From positions 1 through 30,868 of the IMG/VR virus record IMGVR_UViG_3300037247_001856: a stretch of DNA of 30,868 nucleotides; one strand, 5' to 3'. Below, piece after piece: positions 6,286 through 13,721 of the stretch. The position numbers were made by a program, and so were the translations under genes. The DNA comes from a virus. Below the pieces are notes generated by a model. The model was given only the letters and a program-made list of their open reading frames with translations, was not told the origin of the DNA and made no database searches. Each line of letters begins with the position of its first letter. The stretch's first letter is position 1.

Positions 6286-7076
6286 AGCACCCATTCATAC
6301 AGCCCGGCGGAACGATCCTGCGTCGCCAGCAGCGAATGGAATCGTCGGGCATAGACGATCCATTTCAAGGCGACACGCTCCACCTGGATCCACGCAAGGG
6401 CCTCAAGCTAACGTCCGGTGTCGTGGAGGACTGGGCAGATATCGTCCGTGGCGTTCATACGGCGACACAAGCGACGGCATCAAAGCGGCCGACGCCAGGC
6501 ACGGCACCAGTCCAGCTTTCGTTCGATGCGACTGACTGGCTCAACGTACCGGATTCGAGCGACTTGCGTTTTTTGAACGGTGTCGATTTTTCCATCATGT
6601 TCTGTATCGAATATATCTCCGGGGACTTCGGCGGACCAATGATGGTTGGGGCACCGGGCGTCAGGATTGCGGCTAACGTTGGCTACAACGGCTTTGATAC
6701 ATCCATAGATTCCGGCAACAGTGGCCGCATGTCTATTCGATGCCGTGATGATAATGATGATTTTGTGCAGCCCACGGCTTTTACTGGTCTTACCGGCGAT
6801 GGATTCAACGTCTTCTCTGCGACGTTCGATTGGTCTGGTAACTTGAGCATCTACAAAAACGGAGGAACGCCCAACACCGCCAGTATGGCGGGGTTGACCG
6901 GTGATCTAACGGCCGGCAACGGTTTGACGATCAGCAAGTCGAACATTGGCGACAACGATACTGTGATGAACGTCACCCATATCGTGCTCGCTCGCCGGCT
7001 TTGGACGGTCGACCAACACAATGCCCGGGGTCGTTTCCTTGCGGGCGAGGTGGGGAAAACCTGGGTGGACGTGTAA
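6282..7076 (+). CDS. LamG/concanavalin A-like virion protein
   Basis: The 264-residue product has a central beta-sandwich pattern typical of laminin-G-like lectin folds: LSFDATDWLNVPDSSDLRFLNGVDFS, SIMFCIEYIS, FNVFSATFDWSGNLSIYKNG, and a final LARRLWTVDQHNARGRFLAG. Phages use such domains for surface-glycan binding or virion decoration. The N-terminal 60 residues (LHLDPRKGLKL, VEDWADIVRG) resemble the short lead-in of other structural proteins. It is coupled to its neighbours by ATGA and TAATG junctions. The fold call is from pattern only; the ligand is unknown. Confidence 0.62.
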   Translation: MKHPFIQPGGTILRRQQRMESSGIDDPFQGDTLHLDPRKGLKLTSGVVEDWADIVRGVHTATQATASKRPTPGTAPVQLSFDATDWLNVPDSSDLRFLNGVDFSIMFCIEYISGDFGGPMMVGAPGVRIAANVGYNGFDTSIDSGNSGRMSIRCRDDNDDFVQPTAFTGLTGDGFNVFSATFDWSGNLSIYKNGGTPNTASMAGLTGDLTAGNGLTISKSNIGDNDTVMNVTHIVLARRLWTVDQHNARGRFLAGEVGKTWVDV

Positions 7077-7414
7077 TGAACGCCGTAGACTTTCAACGCT
7101 GGGTAGGAATCGTTTCGGCTGCCGACCGCGATGCCGCGAACAATGCACTGGCCGCCCTTGGGTATGGGCCAGATAATTTTTCGATGGCGCTGATCGCAGT
7201 GCTATCGGCCAGCGATGCTCCGGCCGTTGACTACCTCACCGATTGGGGAGGTGGCGACGAAACGGAATGGGCTGCTCGAAAGGCGGCGGTTGCTCACCTG
7301 GATGTCACCTGGCACGATGAGGGCCTACTGGTCGACCGGCGAGAAGACAAAGACAAGGGGTTGTCTCCATTGCTCGGCCGGCGGAATCAGAAACCGAAAC
7401 TCACTTCCACGTAA
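7076..7414 (+). CDS. Hypothetical protein, 112 residues
   Basis: I use the ATG at 7076, which overlaps the previous TAA (TAATG), instead of the in-frame start at 7001 inside the upstream gene. The protein is helical at its N-terminus (VDFQRWVGIVSAADRDAANNALAAL) and ends in a charged tail (DRREDKDKGLSPLLGRRNQ). It contains DYLTDWGGGDETEW. It has no recognised family. Placement among small virion genes suggests a structural or chaperone role. Confidence 0.55.
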   Translation: MNAVDFQRWVGIVSAADRDAANNALAALGYGPDNFSMALIAVLSASDAPAVDYLTDWGGGDETEWAARKAAVAHLDVTWHDEGLLVDRREDKDKGLSPLLGRRNQKPKLTST

Positions 7415-7425
7415 GGGAACTTTCC

Positions 7426-7716
7426 ATGGCTCAACTTGTAAACGACGCCAGCTTGATCTACGCCGGCGATTACGAACAACTGACCGGCCTTTCATCGGCC
7501 AAGCGGTTGCAATCGATTCCCGCGGGGGCTCGCGTGGCGTTGATTCAGGCGACTGATCAAAACGTTCGGTGGAAAGACGACGGCAACGATCCGACAACTA
7601 GCACGGGCATGCAGTTGGCCGCCGGCAAGGATCTGTTCTACACCGGCAACCTGGCGAATCTCTCGTTCATCGAGGAAACGGCGACGGCTAAACTGAACGT
7701 GCTTTACTACCAGTAG
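7426..7716 (+). CDS. Small virion-associated beta protein
   Basis: Residues 30-60 (PAGARVALIQATDQNVRWKDDG, then PTTSTGMQLAAGKDLFYTG) and the end (ATAKLNVLYYQ) match a pattern I associate with roughly 100-residue proteins in tailed-phage structural modules. They are all-beta, with an Ala-Leu-Ile-Gln strand, an RWxDDG turn and a terminal LNVxYY strand. The Shine-Dalgarno GGGAA lies about eight bases before the ATG. It may decorate the capsid or tail. The family resemblance is from memory, not a search. Confidence 0.6.
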   Translation: MAQLVNDASLIYAGDYEQLTGLSSAKRLQSIPAGARVALIQATDQNVRWKDDGNDPTTSTGMQLAAGKDLFYTGNLANLSFIEETATAKLNVLYYQ

Positions 7717-7725
7717 GTGGCTGGC

Positions 7726-8244
7726 ATGGGCAGGAGGATTTCCAACGATTTGCTCTGCAAGGCGATCGCGAAAGCCGGCGGCTACGTTGCCGATGCGGTC
7801 AAGATAGTCGGTTGCGACAACGGCGTTTTTCATCGTCGCGAGCGCGAACGCGGTGAAGACGGGGACAAATACCGGGCGTGCTTGGAAGCCGCGAGACTGA
7901 ATATCGTCGACAATGCCGAATCCGGCTTGGCTCAACTCGTGGAGGATGGAAATGTTGCCGCCATTATCTTTACGCTGAAATGCCACGGTCGGCAACGAGG
8001 ATGGATTGAACGAATCGAATCGTGTTCAATCAATCTCAATTTCACTTCGGAAGATTTACAGAAGATGAACGATGACGACTTTTACGACCTCGCCAAACAG
8101 CTACAGGGCCAAGCAAGAGTTGTGCTTGAGAGTCCTAGTGGAGGAGGAGAGACGCCGGCGAAAAAGAGAAAAGGAACGTACCTCGGCCCTCCCGGAGCTA
8201 ACGGAAACGGTCGCGACAACAATGGGGAAGTATTGCCCGATTGA
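7726..8244 (+). CDS. Terminase small subunit-like protein
   Basis: This gene sits directly before the large terminase. The N-terminus (ISNDLLCKAIAKAGGYVADAVKIVGCDNGVFHRRER) reads as a helix-turn-helix that would recognise phage DNA for packaging. It is followed by helices (RACLEAARLNIVDNAESGLAQLVEDGNVAAIIFTLKCHG), a common small-terminase pattern. I choose the ATG at 7726, with AGGTGG upstream, over the GTG at 7717. The last 57 codons overlap the long version of the large subunit and encode a Gly/Lys/Asn-rich tail of low complexity. Function is by context and pattern. Confidence 0.7.
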   Translation: MGRRISNDLLCKAIAKAGGYVADAVKIVGCDNGVFHRRERERGEDGDKYRACLEAARLNIVDNAESGLAQLVEDGNVAAIIFTLKCHGRQRGWIERIESCSINLNFTSEDLQKMNDDDFYDLAKQLQGQARVVLESPSGGGETPAKKRKGTYLGPPGANGNGRDNNGEVLPD

Positions 8245-9688
8245 CCCGTGGCCGAAGCAACAAGCATTTCTCAGGCTGGATTGTCAGGAGGCGTTTTTCG
8301 GCGGGGCGGCCGGCGGTGGAAAAAGTTTCGTTCTGTTGATGGCAGCCGTCCAGCACGTCCACGTCTCGGGATATCGGGCCATCATTCTCCGCAAGACACT
8401 CCAGGTGATGAAGGGCGGCAAGGCTGTTCTCGACATCGCCAAAGAGTGGTGGATGAAAAAGCCTGGCGTGAAATTCAACGGCTCCGATAACATCTTCACG
8501 TTTCCGAGTGGAGCCACGATTAAATTCCAACAGTGCCAGACGCCGGATGATCGATTTTTATTTGCCGGCACCTCCTACCATTTTATTGGCTGGGATGAAC
8601 TGACGGAGTTTTTCGGGATGTCTGACGGCGAGCAGAATCCGTATCTTTACTGCTTTCGCTCGCAACGACTTTCGACCGAAGACAGGGCAGCTGGCGTTCC
8701 TTTGCGTGTTCGTTCAACCGGCAACCCGGGCAACGTCGGGCACATGTGGGTGAAGAATCGCTTCATTACCGACGAAGCCCACGAGGTCTTAATAGCCGGC
8801 GGCGATGGCGTTTTTTGGGGGAATGGACGTGCGTTTGTTCCGTCCAGGATCTCCGACAACCCTGCCCTGGACGAAGAGGAATACAGACGAAGCCTTTCAC
8901 ACTTACCGCCGGTCACTCGCGAACGGTTGATGAACGGCGACTGGTCGATCCAAGAGGATTCGGTCATTCAGGAGCATTGGCTCCGCTACTTTCGGATGCA
9001 AGGTGAGAATTTGGTTGGCATTGATCCTAACGGAGTCAACCAGATCATTGTCGACCAGCGAAACTGCCAGCGGTTCGCGACGATCGATACCGCTGGTACC
9101 AGCAAACAAAAAGCACAAGAGCAAAAGGGCAAGTCGCCCTCCTGGTCGGTGTGCATGATCTGGGATATGTGGTCGCCATCGAAGATCCTTTTCCTTCGGC
9201 ACACTTGGCGGGCACGGGTTGGGTTCATCGACCTGGTTGCCAGTGTGAAAGGCGTGTTGGGCAAGTGGAAATGCCAAAAGGCGGTAATCGAACATGCCCA
9301 CGTTGGGTACGCGCTGGGCGAGGAATTGAAACGGCACGGGCATTTCCCGCAACTTGTACCGACCAAACTGCCTGGAATGAAGACGTCCGGATCATCGGGC
9401 ACGGGTACGGGCGGGGCGAAGTTAGAGCGAGCAGTTGCAAGTGGCTTGCTCAAAAAGCTGGAAGCCGGCGAAATCTTCCTACCCAAGCCGGACGCCATCG
9501 AAGGCGTTCTAGCCTGGCTAGCCATCCTTCAATCGGAATGGCTCGGCTGGACCGGCATGGACGAAGAGACGGCCGATCAGGTCGACACGGCGAGCTACGC
9601 GGCGAACGAATGCCGAACCCCGGCCGGCGGAGGCTGGGGCGGCGTTGTCAATGTCACCAACGAGAAAGGAATGAGGGCGTCATGGTAA
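8072..9688 (+). CDS. terL: Terminase large subunit
   Basis: This is the ATP-driven DNA packaging motor and nuclease. Walker A is GGAAGGGKS (residues 77-85 from the ATG at 8072). Walker B is HFIGWDE, with D175 and E176. A coupling motif-like RSTGNPG follows. The nuclease half shows ATIDTAG (D339), IEHAHVGYALGEELK and, near the end, ADQVDTASYA with a last acidic residue. Length, 538 residues, is normal. The start is uncertain: 8072 overlaps the small subunit by 173 bases and gives a basic EEERRRRKREKER N-terminus; 8222 (M51) would give a clean 23-base overlap but has a poor Shine-Dalgarno. Confidence 0.95.
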   Translation: MTTFTTSPNSYRAKQELCLRVLVEEERRRRKREKERTSALPELTETVATTMGKYCPIDPWPKQQAFLRLDCQEAFFGGAAGGGKSFVLLMAAVQHVHVSGYRAIILRKTLQVMKGGKAVLDIAKEWWMKKPGVKFNGSDNIFTFPSGATIKFQQCQTPDDRFLFAGTSYHFIGWDELTEFFGMSDGEQNPYLYCFRSQRLSTEDRAAGVPLRVRSTGNPGNVGHMWVKNRFITDEAHEVLIAGGDGVFWGNGRAFVPSRISDNPALDEEEYRRSLSHLPPVTRERLMNGDWSIQEDSVIQEHWLRYFRMQGENLVGIDPNGVNQIIVDQRNCQRFATIDTAGTSKQKAQEQKGKSPSWSVCMIWDMWSPSKILFLRHTWRARVGFIDLVASVKGVLGKWKCQKAVIEHAHVGYALGEELKRHGHFPQLVPTKLPGMKTSGSSGTGTGGAKLERAVASGLLKKLEAGEIFLPKPDAIEGVLAWLAILQSEWLGWTGMDEETADQVDTASYAANECRTPAGGGWGGVVNVTNEKGMRASW

Positions 9689-10020
9689 AAGGAAAGAGTC
9701 CAATTGGACCGGGGGCAACCCCGTCGCCACCGCCATCGGCATCGATAACGCCGGATACAGGATCTCCGCCAACGCGGGATCAAAGTCCGCCAACGTCTCC
9801 ACCGCCTTCGGAGAGTCCTCCGGCAACCCACGAAGACGATCCGTTTCTGACACCGGAGGAAGTTGGCCGAAAGATCGGAAAGAGTGGCCGGACTATTCGG
9901 CGGTGGTGTGACGAGGGAGTGATGGAGGCGGCCCGAGTGTCAGGCAGGGGCTGGATGATTCGCACCTCAATCGTCAATCGATTCCTCGCCGGTACGAATC
10001 TGCCCATGCAGAAAATCTAA
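9682..10020 (+). CDS. Helix-turn-helix protein with Pro/Ser-rich N-terminus
   Basis: The ATG at 9682 overlaps the terminase stop, so the longer frame from 9151 is ignored. Residues 1-55 are a disordered Pro/Ser/Thr stretch. Residues 58-105 form an excisionase/MerR-like helix-turn-helix: FLTPEEVGRKIGKSGRTIRRWCDEG, then GWMIRTSIVNRFL. Proteins of this type bind DNA as regulators, excisionases or terminase helpers. Its place right after terL suggests packaging-site recognition or control of late genes. The stop shares bases with the stop of the reverse-strand gene that follows. Confidence 0.7.
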   Translation: MVKGKSPIGPGATPSPPPSASITPDTGSPPTRDQSPPTSPPPSESPPATHEDDPFLTPEEVGRKIGKSGRTIRRWCDEGVMEAARVSGRGWMIRTSIVNRFLAGTNLPMQKI

Positions 10021-11324
10021 GGCCCGCTGATACCAACGTCCCTGCCCGGTCCGAAGTCCAGAATGAAGTCGGACTGCTTGGCTGGTCCGATGTCGATGTC
10101 GTTTGACCAAACGGTTTTCGCGCTTGGATCGTTGATCGTAGCCGTGCCGGACAACCCGCCTTGCAAGGTGGTGTTGGTGATGGTGACCGTTCCAACGGCA
10201 TCGGCGGTGTTGAACACGCTGCCCGGGCCCATTATCAGGTTGGTGATCGTTGGGGCTCCGGTTGGCGAAAGGTTGAATGCACCGGAGAAGATGTTCAGGT
10301 TGGTGATGTCGTCGGCCGCCTTGCTGTTGATCGTGCCGCCGCGGATGTTGATCGTGACTAAGGGATTCGATGCAAAGTCAGCAGGAAGAGTGAGAATCGC
10401 GGCTCCATTGACGTTGAATGTTGTATTGTTGCCGCTAAACACACCAATAAGAGACACATCCGAATCACCTTCGACGTTCAGTGCAATAATGGAGCCATTC
10501 CCTTCGCTGTCGTTGAATTCAATGGAACCGCCGAAGATATTGGCAACAGCAATGCCGGGCCCGTTCTGCGTATACTCGACTGTTTTCTGGTCGTCTGAAG
10601 ATGATCCTGTTGAAAACACCGTGAAGGTTGTCACTTCGTCGTTCCGTCGTAACCGGATCTTTGCACTTCCGGCCCCTTCTCCCTTTCCAATTTCGATGAC
10701 ATCCGCATCGATGACCAATGCTCTTGTCCTGTATTCGTTGTAGTCGGTATCGCCGTCTTCGTTCGTTGCGGGTAATCCAACTTCGCCGGTGTAGCTCGCT
10801 TCGAATTGCAATGTCAAGTCGCTCGCGACCCCTGACTGGTCGAGATTGTATTTCATGTCCACGTCAGAATCGCGGAAGATTACGATGTCACTTCCTGCGG
10901 GAATCGTTCCGCGTACACCATCCGTCTTGAAGTTGTTCGCCGACCAGACGTTCGGCCCATCGTTTGCAACGGCCGCTGCGACAGTAAAGTCCTGATCGTC
11001 GTACGCACCGCCGTAAACGTCTTCAAAACTGTCTACCGTAACAGTGAACGGTTTTCCAGGAGTGTCGGCGGTCAAAGTCATGCGGCCAAACTCGCCGGTG
11101 ACCTCGCAAGTGACCTCTGCGAATTCTGGAATCGTTGAAGCGTTCCACGCGGCGGCAATTTGCACAGCCACGGTAGCGGCGTCCGTGCTGGCCGCCACAA
11201 CGTCCACGTTCTTTCCGTTGATGGTCATTCGGAAAAGGTCGCCCACTTCGATCGTTCCGAACACGACCAGGCTATTCACCTGTGCGATTGCGATTGCATC
11301 ACCGGAAAAAATTCGCGTGGCCAT
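10017..11324 (-). CDS. Reverse-strand beta-rich virion or fibre protein
   Basis: Encoded on the reverse strand against all neighbours. I set the start at the ATG whose complement is 11322-11324, with GGAG seven bases upstream, giving 435 residues. The N-terminal 100 residues (MATRIFSGDAIAIAQVNS, VGDLFRMTINGKNVDV, AATVAVQIAAAWNAS, FGRMTLTADTPGKPFTVTV) match a module I know from phage structural proteins. Residues 250-420 repeat short Gly/Asn/Thr strands (GSIEFNDSEGNGSIIALNVEG, LVTINIRGGTINSKAADDITNLNIFSGAF), as in a beta-helix. It is probably a fibre or surface decoration. The stop (TAG) overlaps the stop of the forward HTH gene. Confidence 0.75.
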   Translation of the reverse strand: MATRIFSGDAIAIAQVNSLVVFGTIEVGDLFRMTINGKNVDVVAASTDAATVAVQIAAAWNASTIPEFAEVTCEVTGEFGRMTLTADTPGKPFTVTVDSFEDVYGGAYDDQDFTVAAAVANDGPNVWSANNFKTDGVRGTIPAGSDIVIFRDSDVDMKYNLDQSGVASDLTLQFEASYTGEVGLPATNEDGDTDYNEYRTRALVIDADVIEIGKGEGAGSAKIRLRRNDEVTTFTVFSTGSSSDDQKTVEYTQNGPGIAVANIFGGSIEFNDSEGNGSIIALNVEGDSDVSLIGVFSGNNTTFNVNGAAILTLPADFASNPLVTINIRGGTINSKAADDITNLNIFSGAFNLSPTGAPTITNLIMGPGSVFNTADAVGTVTITNTTLQGGLSGTATINDPSAKTVWSNDIDIGPAKQSDFILDFGPGRDVGISGP

Positions 11325-11395
11325 GATATTCTCCAAAAAGAGAGGCTTCTCCGGTAATCGTAGGTGCAATCGCAAAAACGTTCAATGCGGACTGC

Positions 11396-11431
11396 CTGGA
11401 CATTCTGGACATTCTGGACATTCTGGACATA
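11396..11431. repeat. Four tandem 9-base repeats
   Basis: CTGGACATT occurs at 11396, 11405 and 11414, and as CTGGACATA at 11423, with no spacing. The array lies in the 158-base gap between the divergent starts of the reverse-strand virion gene (11324) and the forward gene at 11483. Nine-base spacing is short of one helical turn, so it is not a typical cooperative operator. It could be a protein-binding site or a slip-prone repeat that tunes one of the two promoters. Confidence 0.75.
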
Positions 11432-11447
11432 AAATTTTTAACCGGTC

Positions 11448-11474
11448 TTGAGGGATTTGGTTTTCGTGCATAAT
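11448..11474 (+). promoter_or_regulatory. Possible promoter for the capsid operon
   Basis: TTGAGG (11448-11453) and CATAAT (11469-11474) are separated by 15 bases, shorter than the best 17. If used, the transcript would begin about at the ATG at 11483, so the first gene would be leaderless. That agrees with the absence of a Shine-Dalgarno there. The short spacer makes the call weak. Confidence 0.3.
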
Positions 11475-11482
11475 CTTCGGGC

Positions 11483-12808
11483 ATGGCTATGTTTGAAAAG
11501 AATATCCTGAAAGTCGGCAAGTATCAGTCGCCGGACGGTGAGTTGAACATTACGCCCGAACGGATCAAGCACTTTGCCAGCGAGTTTTCGCGGATGAAAA
11601 AGGCCGGCTTGGCCGTGCCCATGGCGTGGTCGCACCCGGACGCACTGGCTGATTCCTTGCCCGTGGTTGCCCCAAAAGATCGCCGGAGGCCGCCGCAAGA
11701 CACCGCCGGCTATCTGACGGGGTTCACGCCAGCGAAAGATGGCCAATCCGTTGACATTTGTGTTGACGTGCCGCGAAAAACCGACGCCGAAAAAGTCAAA
11801 GCCAATCTCGCTTTCGTGTCGCCGGTGATTCTCGATACGTTCAAAGACGGCCAGGGTGAAGATTATATCGATTGCATTACGCACGTTGATCTTGTCCAGT
11901 ACCCCGTCGATTCCAAACAAGGAAAGTTTTCGCCCGTTGCGACCGCGTGTGCGTTGCGGATGTGTCTTGCCGCCGACGCCAAAACCAGCCAGAAACCGAG
12001 CTATTACCGCATGGCACACGAGGACGACAAAATGGGTAAAGACCGCACCGGCAATCTGAGCGTCGACGACGGCAACAAACCGATCGTGACGGACGATTCG
12101 GACAAGTCGGAAAACAACAAGACCGACAACAACGACGATTCGACCAGCGATAATCCGGGTGAGTCAAACGAGAACAACAACGACGTCACATCCGATTTGC
12201 AAGACGGAACCGGCGAGGCCGTAAGCGATGATGCTGGTCGGCTCCGCTCGGTAATCGAGGCACTGGCCGCCCTGAAGGTCATGCTGCCCGAAGACACCAA
12301 CACCGTCAATCTTTTGCCGCGACTTGAAGCGGCTCTTTTGACCTCCGCCGCAATCACAGGAGAAGGCGACATGGGAATCCAAACCGGCACCGCGGGGCTG
12401 GAAACAGAGAGTCCGGTCTTGGCGGCAATGTCGCTTCAGGCCCGGTCCGCTCATGCGTATGCGTCGAATCAGCATCGAGAGGCCATCAGCAAGCGGCTTT
12501 CGCTGTTGCTCGAAATCGGTCGATGCACGCCGCATGAAGCGAAAGAACGCGGCGAGATGGTAAAGGCCGTGCGGCTTTCCCTGGACGACAAGGGCAGGCC
12601 GGCTGTCGGCGACCTGGAGAAGTGGATCGAGTGTCGGGAGGCTTGTCCGGCCGGTACGCACTGGGACCCGGAAATGCGGACGCGAATGTCCACGCTGGAA
12701 GTTGGCAACCCGCCGGCAGGCCTGACCGGTCCGTTGTCCGACGAGGAAGCAGAAGAACTTGCCGACGAAGTTTGCGGGAAGCCCAAGGCAACCGCTGGCA
12801 CGAAGTAA
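11483..12808 (+). CDS. Capsid protease/scaffold-like protein
   Basis: The 441-residue protein stands just before the decoration and major capsid genes, where phages carry a maturation protease and scaffold. Residues 8-155 form one domain (NILKVGKYQSPDGELNITPERIKHF, VPMAWSHPDA, YLTGFTPAKDGQSVDICVDV, KANLAFVSPVILDTF, CITHVDLVQYPVD). These resemble the N-terminal part of Mu I-type head proteases; a catalytic triad cannot be assigned by eye. Residues 183-245 are an Asp/Asn/Ser-rich disordered linker, and residues 250-441 are helical and acidic. The start ATG has no Shine-Dalgarno, but two in-frame internal ATGs do. Confidence 0.65.
   Translation: MAMFEKNILKVGKYQSPDGELNITPERIKHFASEFSRMKKAGLAVPMAWSHPDALADSLPVVAPKDRRRPPQDTAGYLTGFTPAKDGQSVDICVDVPRKTDAEKVKANLAFVSPVILDTFKDGQGEDYIDCITHVDLVQYPVDSKQGKFSPVATACALRMCLAADAKTSQKPSYYRMAHEDDKMGKDRTGNLSVDDGNKPIVTDDSDKSENNKTDNNDDSTSDNPGESNENNNDVTSDLQDGTGEAVSDDAGRLRSVIEALAALKVMLPEDTNTVNLLPRLEAALLTSAAITGEGDMGIQTGTAGLETESPVLAAMSLQARSAHAYASNQHREAISKRLSLLLEIGRCTPHEAKERGEMVKAVRLSLDDKGRPAVGDLEKWIECREACPAGTHWDPEMRTRMSTLEVGNPPAGLTGPLSDEEAEELADEVCGKPKATAGTK
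12371..12808 (+). CDS. Possible nested scaffold protein from an internal start
   Basis: An in-frame ATG at 12371 has a perfect AGGAG (12358-12362) eight bases upstream, better than the start of the full gene. It would give a 145-residue protein, MGIQTGTAGLETESPVLAAMS to the shared C-terminus. A second in-frame ATG at 12032 has GAGG at the same distance and would give 258 residues, starting right after the protease-like domain. Lambda C/Nu3 is the known precedent for a scaffold nested in a protease gene. No direct evidence of expression. Confidence 0.4.
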   Translation: MGIQTGTAGLETESPVLAAMSLQARSAHAYASNQHREAISKRLSLLLEIGRCTPHEAKERGEMVKAVRLSLDDKGRPAVGDLEKWIECREACPAGTHWDPEMRTRMSTLEVGNPPAGLTGPLSDEEAEELADEVCGKPKATAGTK

Positions 12809-12864
12809 ACGAATCGCTCCGCACGAACGAACATCAACACGGCCAAGAGGCCGACAGGTGAAAT

Positions 12865-13659
12865 ATGGGTGCTTTTCCAGGTGTTCCGGGTGCAGCTGCT
12901 GACCGCACAACGATCGAACGCCAATTGTTCTGGGGCGGCAGACCTGCCCTCGATACAGTGCTTTGGATCAATGCGATCATCTTGTCTTCGACCGTCGACA
13001 GCGGAGCCTCGCCGACGACGATCCTTCGTCCCGGCCTGATCATGGGTAAGATCACGGCCAGCGGGAAATACACCGTTTGGGATATCACGGCCACCGATGG
13101 ATCTGAAATTGCCGTCGCGTTACTGGCACGAGAACTGAAGATGACCGACGATGATGGAACGGCCGTCGATCATGCCTTAGAACTTGCCGCCAGTGGTCCG
13201 GTCGTCAACCGAGAGCTCATCGGCCTGACGCAGATGGCCCGGGCCCACATGCACCCGCGTTTCATCTTCGACGATGACTTGCACGGTAACCGCAATCCCT
13301 GGATCAATACGGTTGCCAAGACCGCCGACTACACCGTGGTGTTTGGTGACAACAACAAACTGTTTACGAATCAGGGAGCAACCGGCATCGTCATTTTCAC
13401 GCTGCCGACGCTCACAGGAGCACGTGGCACGCGATTCCGTTTCTTCGCCGAAGCCGACTTCGACCTGAGAGTCAGTTCAGTTGTCGCTGATACCATGGTG
13501 GCATTCAACGACGCCGCGGCTGACTCAGTCTACTTCAGCGAAACAAACAGCGAAGTCATCGGTGGCGGCTTCGAGATTGTACCCAACGCCGATGAGACCA
13601 AGTGGCTCGTCATGCCGATCTTCGGATTCGAGGACCAGACCCTCACGATTGTCACGTAA
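12865..13659 (+). CDS. Head decoration protein with extra C-terminal domain
   Basis: The start has AGGTGA five bases upstream. Residues 40-100 (TVDSGASPTTILRPGLIMGKITASGKYTVWD, GSEIAVALLARELKM) match the lambda gpD-like decoration fold (HDPD), which binds the expanded capsid at three-fold sites. Unlike the usual 110-140 residues, this one is 264. Residues 145-264 form an added beta domain (TADYTVVFGDNNKLFTNQG, GIVIFTLPTLTGARGTRFRFF, GFEIVPNADETKWLVMPI) that resembles a virion-surface jelly-roll or fibre-tip repeat. The added domain would project from the capsid. Position between protease and major capsid gene supports the call. Confidence 0.75.
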   Translation: MGAFPGVPGAAADRTTIERQLFWGGRPALDTVLWINAIILSSTVDSGASPTTILRPGLIMGKITASGKYTVWDITATDGSEIAVALLARELKMTDDDGTAVDHALELAASGPVVNRELIGLTQMARAHMHPRFIFDDDLHGNRNPWINTVAKTADYTVVFGDNNKLFTNQGATGIVIFTLPTLTGARGTRFRFFAEADFDLRVSSVVADTMVAFNDAAADSVYFSETNSEVIGGGFEIVPNADETKWLVMPIFGFEDQTLTIVT

Positions 13660-13721
13660 GCGACCCGGTGACAGCCGGACAGTAGTAGAAAAATTAAGCA
13701 CAACCAACGGAGGGTTTTCCC

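Noticed and set aside
9151-9681. Upstream extension of the helix-turn-helix gene
   Set aside because: Runs through the nuclease half of TerL in another frame; the ATG at 9682 at the stop overlap is the natural start.
10063-10743. Forward ORF of 226 codons
   Set aside because: Antisense to the reverse virion gene, whose protein has a clear structural pattern and Shine-Dalgarno; hydrophobic Val/Pro-rich translation is typical of a shadow.
10056-11431. Invertible segment flanked by GTCCAGAATG and CATTCTGGAC
   Set aside because: The 10-base match at 10056-10065 is inside the coding sequence and pairs with only one part of the 9-base repeat array; no invertase is present. Chance is more likely.
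12164-12910. Reverse-strand ORF of 248 codons
   Set aside because: Antisense to the scaffold-like gene, no start signal, no recognisable pattern.
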